The notes beneath the pieces are model-generated. The model made no database searches, had not been told where the DNA came from, and saw nothing but the letters and a program-made list of their open reading frames with translations. DNA of 64,000 nt from Pterobdella sp. o SKG-2022 (lineage: Eukaryota > Annelida > Clitellata > Hirudinida > Piscicolidae): assembly GCA_964035795.1 (NCBI GenBank), contig OZ038326.1:4152389-4216388 (forward strand). The letters are read 5' to 3'. Positions 50,443-62,253 of the stretch are shown piece by piece. The position numbers were made by a program, and so were the translations under genes. Numbering within the stretch: position 1 is the stretch's first letter; every line of letters starts with the position of its first letter.

Positions 50443-52291
50443 ATGCTTACAAAAACATCCTTAGTTATCTTAATTTTATCATTAAACTCCGTACAGTCAT
50501 TGTTCTATAATGAAAGTGAAATCACGAGAATTGTGAAAAATTTGAACCATTACAGAGGAAAAATTGATACTGGAAACCTTCCTAAGCTGGTAACACTAAA
50601 ACTCATTTTGAAACTATATTACTGTTCTTAGGTAAGATCTTATGAAAAAATTGGGTTTTTGAACAGAAACAATAAATCGTTTGATTCCATTAGGTCGTTA
50701 CATATTCAGCAACTTGACATTCTCGTTAAGGTTACATATGTAACAAAAAAAAACTTTGTACAAAGTATTATAACTTACGATTTGTAAATCATAATTTAAA
50801 ATTTAGTACGAATAGGATGTGCAGAATGGGGTTTTTTTCAATTCTTTCCAAAGGATAAGGTAGTTTCTCCGTGGGCAACCTATTAATAGTTTTTCGTTTT
50901 GATCTTCAAAAATAAAGATTTCACATTTGAAAAACTATAAGTTTTGATAAGTGAAATCTAATTAAAAAACTTCAGTAACTGGTACTAAAACCTGGTGAAT
51001 AAAAATAACAATAAAAGGAGAAAAAATTCATATAATCTAACAAAGATACCTTAAGTGGTGGTAACAATTTTGTAATCTTTCGAACAAAAATGCTTCAAAA
51101 AACAAAAACTCAAATAAAATCTATCAACCAAACACAAACCCCCAACTAATCAGGAGTGGGATTATGATCTGGAGCAAAAGGCTGCAGGCCAAACAGATGG
51201 TTGTAGTTATGTATTATCCATCAAAAAAGCTCTGAGTGGTGGAAAAGTAGACGGAGTTGGAAGTATATTTTCTCCCATTCTCCGCTGGTATCAGCAGAGT
51301 TTTCAGTATGACTTTAAGAAAACAAATTGCAAGACAAAATACAGGTGCATAGAGTTCATTAATGTGAGTTGGTTGAGATTTGTGTGTGTGATATGACTGT
51401 TTAGGCCTTACTGTTGAACTCCTGCGTGTCTCAAATAATATTTGAAAATATTTCTCAGAGAAAAATCTATTCAGTTTAACATTATTTACTTTGTTTTTAA
51501 GATGTATTGCAACAAGACAAAGAAAGTGGGTTGTGCCTACCACCAGTGCAATAGCGAAGTATGTTTAAAGATACTTTTTCTTTATCATTGATTTTATTCA
51601 AAAATAACCTATAGTGATACCACTATAGATGAGATAAATTTACAAACAAATTTCTTTAACTTTATAATATAAAGTTTTATAAAAGTTATAAACATGTTTG
51701 TGTTTAAGAAAAAGTTTAAACTCACCAGGGATGGCACGAGAAGAAAAGTTGCAAAGTTGCGATAGAATGTAAAGACACTGACGCTGAATGTGAGAAGGGT
51801 GGATGCATGATGAAGGACTACTGGGTTGCTATGTGTGCTTTTGACCAAAGGTTTGTTTGCTTAAAGGCTTTTGTATGTTTCTTTATTTTGTTTGCTGCTG
51901 TTTGAATTGTTATTTTGTTGCTTTATTTTTCAATAGCTTTTCTATTGTCATTTTTAATATGTGTATTTGTTTTTTCATTTATTTCTGTAAGTTTGATTCA
52001 AGGCATTTGTTGGCTTAGTATTTGTGGCTATTATATTTTTGTACGCGTTTTGAAAATTAATTTAATATTTAAAAACTCACGGTTTTTGTAAAATCATGTT
52101 TAAAATCAAATTTATATAAGTAACTAAAATTATGCAGTTGTTATCAAGAAGAGGTGAAATGGCCCAAGCCTTTTTACAAACCTTCTTATATTCCCTCTCC
52201 TAAAAAAGTGGTTAGAAGAAAGAAAAGGCAAAAGAAGAAAGAAAAATATTTAAAATTGTTGTTGAAAAATGGTTTTTCTGAACACCGTTAG
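50443..52291 (+). CDS. CAP-superfamily (SCP/TAPS) secreted protein, paralogue B
   Basis: Five exons: 50443-50589, 51154-51363, 51502-51558, 51729-51850, 52138-52291; 229 residues. Exons 2 and 3 have exactly the same lengths (210 and 57 bases) and phases as in paralogue A. Signal peptide about 1-19. CAP features: IVKNLNHYR, EWDYDLEQKAAGQTDGCSY, and CIEFIN|MYCNKTKKVGCAY across the exon 2/3 join. As in A, both family histidines are gone (Leu in the first helix, Glu in the signature). Exon 4 encodes a Cys-rich stretch (SCKVAIECKDTDAECEKGGC) and exon 5 SCYQEEVKWPKPFYKPSY with a long Lys/Arg tail. Exon 2 products of A and B are about 44% identical by eye without gaps, so this is an old tandem duplication kept under protein-level constraint. 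Secreted, function unknown. Confidence 0.86.
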
Positions 52292-52663
52292 AAAATTCTG
52301 AATCGTGTTATTATTGGTTCTATAAACTTAAAATACATGTGCCTTATTTGTAACTCATAAATATTCTCAGAAATATTTCACACCCAGCTTTTTAACAAAA
52401 AAAAGTATTATTTTATTAGAAATATCAACATTTTTAAACTTTTTATTTTCGATTATGAACAACATAGAAACAAAAAAAATAATTGTAAAAACATTTAAAA
52501 CTGTTAAAACTCATTCCAAAAATAGTTTCCCACAATGATATTCCTCTGTCTTGCACAGTAATTTCTGCAAATATTTCCTCACTGATTCAGTTTTTCTTCA
52601 AATGGTATAAGGATAGACTATGAATATTTTGTGAAATGTATTACACATGTACAACAGCGTTGG

Positions 52664-52735
52664 GTATAAAACCGCAGACAAGCGATGTTTTGGAATTTCA
52701 AATGAGCTTAACTTTAGCTTGTGATGTTTCCATAA
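52664..52735 (+). promoter_or_regulatory. Possible TATA-type promoter and first exon
   Basis: GGTATAAAACC at about 52664 is followed about 70 bases later by a good donor, CATAAG|GTGAGTG (52736). This could be a core promoter and short leader exon for an unseen + strand gene. No downstream exon was identified, so it stays tentative. Confidence 0.25.
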
Positions 52736-55700
52736 GGTGAGTGTTCAAACAATTTATAACACATTTAATGTATATTTTTTTTACCTTCATAGTATTCATT
52801 ATAAAATTCACATTTTCTATGTTGTAAAACGTTTGAATTTATAGCTTATTTGAGGGTTTTACTTAATTTTTAGCTCATACCCCGTTAACCTTCCATGTTT
52901 TTGATATGAATATGAAGGTTATAAATTCTCAGCGTGTTTTGAATATTTTCCAATACATGTTTATTTAAATTTTATTTTTGATCATTTTTAAAGCTGTACG
53001 ATTAAGTTTCATTTATAATGAGTTTTTCTTTCGGTGTAAAATAATGAATGACTTAAACTTAATTCAAAAGAGTTTTTGAAGATAAATTCCAAAATGTTCC
53101 ATTTTATTTTCATGAATTCATTGAGAATTTTCAAAAATTAATTGCATTCTTGTATAATACAAAAAATATCAATAAAAAACTAAATCAACAAAACAAAAAT
53201 CACTAAATACAACAATACCACTTAGTAAATAATTATCAAATACTGTTTTAAAAGTAAGAAATAATACAGAGGAGGGGGAGGAAGAAGAGAATGATGATGT
53301 AAAATTATGCAGAGTTTAGCGCAGGCAAAGCTGACTACAACCTACGAGATAACTTCAGCTTCAACTTTTCAGCCTAATAGTGTCTGAATGTACATTGTAT
53401 TCTATAGCTTATATAAATATATATTTTATATGCTCTGTACATATAGCTTTTATACTTTTCCTATAGTTTTAGGCTTTTATATATAGCTTTTATAAATGTC
53501 TTATACTTTTTATGACTTGTATATAAAGTAGTTATATGAACCTTAAATTTTATGTATAAAGTATACAAACGTTTCTTAAACTTTATTAGAGATTTTTTCT
53601 GTATAATACTAAAGTTTTATATAGACTTCAAATATGCATCTAAGTTGCAAACAGCCACTCTAAACTAAACTTTTAGAATTTAATTCTCTATGCAAATTGC
53701 ATCAATTTTCTACCACAATATGCTCAAAAAAATATAATTTTCATTATATTATCATAGCATAAATTTATTTTTAGTAACAATAGATTTACATACATATGCC
53801 CATGTCAGCTTTATCTCTCTACATCTTAGTGACGGCTTGCCTCTTTAATATTATAAGATTCTGTGTACAGAATGAAGGATAATTTACAATATTTCATGTC
53901 CAATTATTTCGTAGTATTGAGAAATATTTATCAAACAAATAAAGAAACACTACAAAGGAAAAAACAATGGAAAAACCATTACGGGTAATAATAATTAAAA
54001 AATAATAATAGAAATAATAAATTGGTAGAGTCAACAATAAGAAATGATGGTAATAATAACTCGGACATTACAGTGGAGTTTGCTCAGTGTTGCCTGCTCA
54101 AGGTTCAATATAAAGTTACTTGTGTGTGTGTTTTAATGTATTGTTGTTTGTGTCAATTATATCTTCCTGAAGATTGAGTATTTGGCTGTTTAACCACTTA
54201 TATTGACTATATATGTTTCATATAAAATAAGGTTTTAAAATGTTTAAGTTCTTGTAATGCTTAGAAATAGTATGGTTTTTTAATCTATTTCAGCATTATT
54301 CTTCTGTTGCCTTTCTAAAAGATTTTTCAGTTTTATATGTATTTTATTTTTTGGAAATTTTTTAGTATAGAGACTTCAATGAAAACTTTAAAGTTAAGGT
54401 TTCAACTTAGGCATCAGTCGATGAGATTTACATCCTTTAATGAGAGAAAGTTAAAGTTCCCATGTTTTAAATATGATAAGACTCCAAAATCTAGTCTTCC
54501 CAGTGTTAGTTTTTTGTTATTTTACCTATTTTTTCATTTTTATTTTGTTTTATTATTTAATTATTATTCTATTCTTGAAAACGTCGACTTATGCATCTAA
54601 TTAGCTTGGTTTCAACGAAAAGGAAATAGGTAAGTGTGTTAGTTGTGTTAAGCCTACGTCTAATTGGAGCACACACATTCGATGCTATGCAGTTAGTTTT
54701 TCTTTAATGATTTTTTCCGTATTTTTTTCATACTAAAAATTCATCCTATTTAAATTTATTGATATATTTAATTTATCAAAACTAAACTCGTCTAGGGGTA
54801 TTTATTAGATTTTAATTTGAAATATCGGTTGTATCTATTACAAGTCATAAATCTTCAATTTAATACTCCATCTTTTGAACCATATACCATGCAATTGGAA
54901 CATTATATATATGTATATATATAGTTTACATAATATATATTTTTATATTCACAAATACTATGTATACAAAAGATAGAAACTGTTTCATAACGTGTAACCG
55001 TATAAAGTAAGGTTATAATGTAATGAAGATTATGAATACATATATTAGAAACAGACTCTGGTTTGAAAATGTGGCGGAATACGGCCATTGCATAATTAGG
55101 TGTTTCTAGAATTATGATGAAATTCATCATTATCATTTGCTTAATGAGTAAACTTAAGAACCTTATCAGAAAGATTATTCATTAGTTATTTCGGTTTATG
55201 AAGGTTTTAGGGATTATGAGACATTTGTGAAGAAAAAATTTGTGAAACAAATAATCACACTTTGCTAATTAACATTGTAATAACGTCATACAATTAGTGT
55301 TCTTCATGTAATAAGCTGCTAATTAAGCGGTCTATGATTATTATTTGGTTTCGAGTCGGCCATTTGTATCTATGGTGAGGAAATACTTTGAAACATATGC
55401 GATTAATATCGAATAATTTGATTCGAAAATTTGATTTAAACGAAATATGTGAGCAATAAAAAGTTTTAAAAAATTAATTAAAATTTTAATTTTTATTAAA
55501 TCGAAAATTTTTCCAGTTGAAATGAAAAAAATAGCGGAAGTTTAAGAAAATAAAACACAAAGGAAGGTTAAAGCAAGAATGATTCACGCAATCAACTTGA
55601 AGCAAAATATCTACTAGAAATATTTGAAACAATAAGAATAATAACATAAGAAAAATTAAAAAAATGACACCGAGAATAATAAAAAAATATAATAATAACA

Positions 55701-58700
55701 GGATCATAAAAATAATAACATTACTTACAGCATGGAAGCAGCGGAGCAACAGCTGAAGTTGAAGTTTTGCTTAGCTTAGCTTTCAAAGTAGCTTTTCTTG
55801 GAAAATTTTTTTTGTTTTTTTATCTTTGATTGTTTTTTTTTGTTGGAAGTTCGATTCATATTTAAAAAAGGTTATTCCATTGTCAATAATCAAATTATAA
55901 AAAAGGATTTTGAGACAATTTTCATAAAAATAAATGTTAATCAAACAGAAAAAATTTTAAAAACTCAATTATAATTAAATTATATAACGAGTTTCATGAG
56001 GTCAAGATATTTCAATTTGAATATTTTTACGTAATTCTTTCAAAAACAGAATTTAACACGGCCAAACAGGTTTGTGTTATATCATCAAATTATATTTTTA
56101 TCGTTCAATTTTTTCAATTATTCCATAAATTAAATTATTTTTAAATAACTTTTCAAAAATTTCCCACAGAAACGCACTGGAGAATTTCGATAGTTTAGCA
56201 ATATCTTAGAATTCATTTGATTTAAATGTATAGTTGGGAGAGTTTCTAAATGAATTTAGTAAGAGGTGCAAAAATAATTATAACATTAATGTAGCGAAAC
56301 CAGAAGTTTTAAAACAAAAGAGATTATAAAAATAAGAACCATCAACAAAATAATAAGAATTTGATAATAAAAAATATTAATAACAAAAACCATAATAATC
56401 AAATAAGAAAAATAATAATATAGAAGAAATGTTATGGAAAAACACTCTTCCTCACTTTTCCATATAGTGATGGTATTATGGAATGTGGAGAAGAAGTGTA
56501 TTTCCTGACAAGACGCCATTTTAATTCAAAATGGCCACGAGAGGGATGATGGAGTCAAAATGGAAATATGTATGATGAGACGTTGCTAATAATATTGATG
56601 AAATAATAAGTATTTGTTAAGATAATATTTATCTATCCAATCAATCGAATCCTTGTTATAGCCGTTTTCCTTTACCAAGGGTTGGGCATCTCTTCATTGA
56701 ATTTGTTGTTATGCAAAGATTTCTAGCTCGTTATGTTTTTGAAAACCTATTAAGCTTTCATTTGATGAGCAAACATTTGATTTTTTAGTGTAAGTATGAC
56801 GTGGTTTTTGTGAGGGGATCTCTTGATGATTTGAGTGTTAATCAAACTATTTATTTTTTTATAATTATATTAAATGTCATAATCACTTAAACTTTTTGTT
56901 CATTGGCAGAAGATTTTCTACTTTTTTGTTCTTATTTTAATTACAATAATTTACGTCTGAATAAAAGCTTTGTTCATTCTATGGTATGATTTTAAAAATA
57001 GTAAAATTCTTTTTTTTTTATAAAAAACAATATGCCTGTTAAAATCCCTGTATGACAGTTATGTTTGGCGAAACAACATTTTATAATGGTTATAGTTAGA
57101 AATTAACTGAGGGTTTTAAAATAATGTTAAAACTGTGAAATAAAATAAACTTCAAAAAGTGTTTTAATTTAAAAATCTATAAAAGTTAGTTTAATAAAAC
57201 AATTATGTTGTAATCTGGTAAAAAAAAGTTTCTACTTAAATGTAATTTTGTGAATTAGTTTGTTTAAAAGCTACATTTATATTCCCATAAACATGTTGTT
57301 ATTTATGTATTACAACGATGTTATATAATGTTCGCTAGAGGACGTGTTTTGTTTGATTTACACACACTTTTTAAACTAAATTTATGTTGATAGTTTTATT
57401 CAAAAAACTCAAATGAGGCTTTTTATTATTTTCGTACATAGATTGAGGCAAGACTTGGTTCTATCAACGTAACTTTCTTTAAGGTATCAAGTCAGTTGAC
57501 AGCATTTCGTGAAATAAAAATAACTTGTATAATTATAGGGAAAATTTTTATGAAATAATTTCTATCTAGTCCATTAAGTATTTTCAATGTTTTTAAATCA
57601 TTTTCAATCAATAAAGTTGATTTGAAAACTTCGGAGCAGTTGCTGTGAAACGTCGAGATATGACGTAAATTTAAATTTTAAATAAAAACTTTTAAAGGTT
57701 TAATAAATGTTAAAAATCAAAATTTATTAATTTCAGCCAAGAAAATTATGGAATTGGATTTAAAAGGTAGTTCCTTCTCAAAAAAAGCAAGAAAAATGTT
57801 TTAAACAATTAACTTATTCAAAATACTATCTTAATTTTACATAAATGTTTTTATGCAAAGTAAATATATAATCTATAAAAGAATAAAACAACAGAAAATA
57901 AAATAATTACTGATTCATATTTTCATAAAAGCTTAGAAAATATCAGTGTTGTTATTATTATATCAACTTATAATACCAAGACAGCCATTTTACATATAAA
58001 ACCAAACACGTACGCGCTCTACTCAATATTATTAGTCAAAAGTTCATAAATGTGAAACAAATATTGATTATTTGTTAAGGATTTGGTTTGTTAATAAACA
58101 ATAAAAAACCAATTAATAGGATAGTTAACATAATGGGCGAGTATGATGTAAATTTGATGTATTTCTCTTCTATTTCATAGCTTTTCTGCTCATTAGAAGA
58201 TTGGAATAGTGATATTTGGAATAACATTGATTAACAAAACACATAATTATTGAATAAACAGAAGATTAGGTGTGTAAAAATAAAACAGTCATAATTGAAA
58301 AAAAAATGCTAAAATTTAGAATTTCATAAACGCTGATTTTTTTGAGAGCTTGTATAAATTTCAGCTCAAGTTTTAAAAAGACAAAACAAAGTTATGCTTT
58401 GGGAAGATTCCCATATTAAAAACAATAAGTGATCTTATAAATGCAACGTTAAAAACCATCAGCAAGTAGAATAGTTTCCAATAAAATAAATTTTAATCGC
58501 GTTTGAATTATACAAAACTCACCAACAAAAAGTTAGTAAAGCTAAGGTGTAGAGGTATGGTTAGAAAATCAATAAATAAAATCGATGAAAAGTTGGACGT
58601 ATAACTTGAAAACGCTGTAAATATAATAAAATAATTCAAAAAAATATTCCAAAATTTATGCCACAAAAAAATATCAAAATAAATTTTTACTAAATCAAAA

Positions 58701-60294
58701 TTCCCAGAATCTTAAAATATAATCAATAACTGTAATGAAGTATAAAGTTGAAATTCAGAATTTCAAATGAGGTTGGCAATAAAAGGTTGTCATATTGATG
58801 AAAAAGATGGAAAGTTAGAGATTTCTTGTTTATAGATATTCTAAAAAGTTAGCGTAATTATATGCATTGATTAAAAAATAACACCACTTCAACTTAACCT
58901 GACAGTGTTTCTTGGTGTTAAATTATTATTTAAAAGTTTAGAACAAAGTGAAGGTAGTAAGATGAAAATTGGCTATCTGAGACAAAAAACTCACTACCAG
59001 ATCAATAACTGGCTTAGTCATTAAGAGGAAAGAAAATAACAATGTGCTAATAATAGTTTGAGAAATAAATAAGAATGAAATTCTATTATATGATGGGATA
59101 AAAATAATATTGTGAATCATAAAAACACGAGGCTAGTTGTTCACAATGAAAACAATATTCATATAACTAGCAATATAATCTTACTTTTGGTAGAGTTGAA
59201 TGATAATAAAAATGATATGATAAGCACCTTACTCGGTTTAAAAAAATTTCAACCATTAAGAGAATGATAAGTAACATTATTAATGTCAATTTATGCAAAA
59301 ATATGAACTAAAGATGTTGAAAGCGTGTCAAGGTATGAATTTTATACGGAAGTGCTAAATAATTAGTGTATAATGTAGCAACCACAATGGAATTCTATAA
59401 ATCACCTCATATTGAGATTTCATCAAGCCAATATATGAATCTTATATATTTATGGAGCAATTTATGAGTTTTTTTAATAATCACATATTCTTATCTGAAC
59501 CTTAAAAGGTGTTATAGCATTAATATCAAGTTGTATTTGATATTTATGGTATTCATAAAATATTGATTATTCTCAAAGCAGCACCAAATAATACAATTGA
59601 AGAATTAATAGAACCAAGATTAATATAATTAGTTATTTTTTTAACTATATCTCTTCTTGGTAGCTTCATCACCAGCTGCCAATTTTAAAGAACAGTTTTA
59701 CCTTTTTTGATATGTTTGTATTAACTTAAAAGGTTTTAATAAAAATTGTTCGAGGTTATCAAAATGGGATCAGGTGAATATGATATTACTTCAACAAAAT
59801 CAACATCACCACGTAATAATGAAAATTAATAGTTAATATAAAAACTGATGTTCAAATTAAAAGTAACTAAACAATGGTATTGAAATATCGAAAAGTTGAT
59901 GATTAGATTAGTCAAATGATTTCGACTATAGGCACTTTGAGTTTTAGGTTATCAATACATAAAATATGAAGTTTTACTTTTCATGAATAATAAATGCAAT
60001 AGTTAAAAGAAATAAAAGCATTATTAACAATCCCAAGCAAATCAAGCCAATTTAAAAAGCAAATTTCAAAATGAATGAATGATAAGTAAAACGCACAACT
60101 GAAAATAATCAATAAAAAATAAGTACAGCAAACTGGTTTTAAATTTGAAAAAGAAATTTTTATAAGACTTTCAAGGCTGTTTTTGTCAGTTTCTTCATTA
60201 AACATCATTAGTACCTGCCATTAAACCATACAAACCTAGAGATTCGAATCAGCTCAAGTGCTAAGCAATAACTTCACCAATCCTTAACTACCTC
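52736..60294. other. Long AT-rich region without a convincing gene
   Basis: Scattered less AT-rich patches at 53270-53400 and 55700-55770, the latter with a good minus-strand donor (CATGCT|GTAAGTAAT at about 55731), might be untranslated exons. A stretch at 53400-53640 is built of diverged ATAGCTTTTATA-like words. No domain found. Confidence 0.4.
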
Positions 60295-61678
60295 TCAATT
60301 GGCATGGCCGTTGACAGTTTTCCTGCGCCTAGCATCACCATTTTTGATACTACCATTCAAATGTGGTCTTTCCCCATTTGCCATGTCTTCCACCTTCAGC
60401 TTCTTATCCTTCTTTGGCGCTTTATTCCATATGTAGGTGTGTAGGTAGAAGTTGATGAAGAGAAACATCATACTCCAGGCGTAATAAAATGTGATGAAGT
60501 TGTAGAGCCACGGGAAGTCACATGATTTGTTGATGTACAAGGCATATCCAGTATGACTCACCACCAACACAAACTGCACCTGATCAGTTTTTTAATGATA
60601 CTTTTTGAATAATCTATAGAAAGATAATTACTATGAGTACAGTGGTTCAACTTTCTTTTTTCTAGCTCACATCATGAATAAACAGATGAATTGGAAAAAA
60701 AAGTGATACTAACAAGTTGAAGAGAGGTCATGTATTTCTTCCACCAGAGGTACTTTTGCATTTGGGGACCCAGGCATGACAGAGCATAGTAGGCGTACAT
60801 GAGGGTGTGGATGAAAGAGTTGACAATGCCCACGAAGAAACCTAAGATGGTTTTTATTTTGTTTGTGCTTTCATTGGTGTTTGGAGGTGTTGCATTGTTA
60901 TGCTGAGTGTGTTGTTATGATGTTGTTTGTTGTGCTGTTATGGTGATGTTTGTTGTGTTGTTATGATGTTGTTTGTTGTGTTGTTATAGTGTTTTTTTAT
61001 CGAAGTTATTGGAGTTATTGTGTTGAATGATGTTTTTTTTGTCTCGTGATAAAAACGTGAGCTTATATTCAGCTTTGATACTGTGAGAGTCTCTTGGTTT
61101 CAGAATGGTGTTCAAAAGGATAGTTGAAGTATTATAGCAGCATGTGTAAGCGATGGTAAATGGAAGAGATTAGGTAGATATTTCCCTCAATAATTTCAAT
61201 ACAAAACTTTTGCAAAAAACACAAATAACATGAGGGAAATAAAAAGCCTTGTAGTATTTTGTTATTGAAATGTCGGAAATTCTGAAGAATTTTCGTTAAT
61301 TCAAGAGCTATTTTAAATGAATTTATGCACCTTCATAAGAACCATTAAGATTCAGTATCATCTCTTAGTTCAAGTGTTCTAAGTACATAAACCAGAAAAT
61401 CATTGAATTATATTGAAGAATGTTATAATTGAAACAAATGATAAGATGATTATGAATTTATATATTCAATAATGTCTTAAAAAATCGATATCATCATCAT
61501 TATGAAAAATTAAAGCTATTTTTCTTTTTTGAAAAATTGTGTCAAAATGAAAAAAATTAAAAAAGCAATAATAAAATTTAAAGAAAAATTAAAAACCTTG
61601 GCCAATGGGAACATACTTTGCAGCCATCCACCAATTAAGAATCATGGTTGCGTGGTGGTACACGTGTAAAAATGTTAC
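60295..61678 (-). CDS. ELOVL very-long-chain fatty acid elongase, C-terminal three exons (ELOVL4-like)
   Basis: Exons 61678-61597, 60841-60714 and 60579-60295 join in phase (CCAAG|GTTTTT, CTT|GTTAGT; acceptors AATAG, CTTAG, ATCAG) and give the last 164 residues. They hold the catalytic histidine box [55 protein letters not shown] and a final membrane helix ([16 protein letters not shown]), followed by a basic tail rich in Lys, Asn and Gly. These are hallmark ELOVL motifs; HVYHH and the QKYLWWKKY segment favour the ELOVL2/4/5 group, ELOVL4-like best. The enzyme condenses malonyl-CoA with long acyl-CoA in the ER. The tail lacks a clear KKxx/KxKxx ER-retrieval end. N-terminal exons lie beyond the window; a LINE and a large TG repeat sit in the intron before the histidine-box exon. 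Confidence 0.92.
60909..60994. repeat. 23-base minisatellite
   Basis: About 3.7 copies of a unit GTGTTGTTATGATGTTGTTT (plus GTT), nearly identical, in the ELOVL intron just upstream (in gene sense) of the 60841-60714 exon. Confidence 0.75.
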
Positions 61679-61709
61679 CTATTGTGTGTGTTTTTTTGTG
61701 TGTGTTTGT

Positions 61710-62030
<321 letters not shown>

Positions 62031-62253
62031 TAATTAAGTTTGAGCCAGCTTTGTATGTTCTTTTTTTAATCCGCTCTGTTTCACCTGTGAACTTCGTTTT
62101 GCGTTTCAAAAATAACTTTTTTGTTTCAAAATTTTGAAGCGGTATCTACTCAATTTCCAAAAACTTATATTTTCAACAACTCGTACAAACGTTTTTTAAC
62201 AAAAAATTCGCAATGTATCCAATATAGAACTCAAAAAAACATCGGAGTTTTGA

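Noticed and set aside
53400..53640. Satellite array
   Set aside because: Words resembling ATAGCTTTTATA recur, but no regular period could be established.
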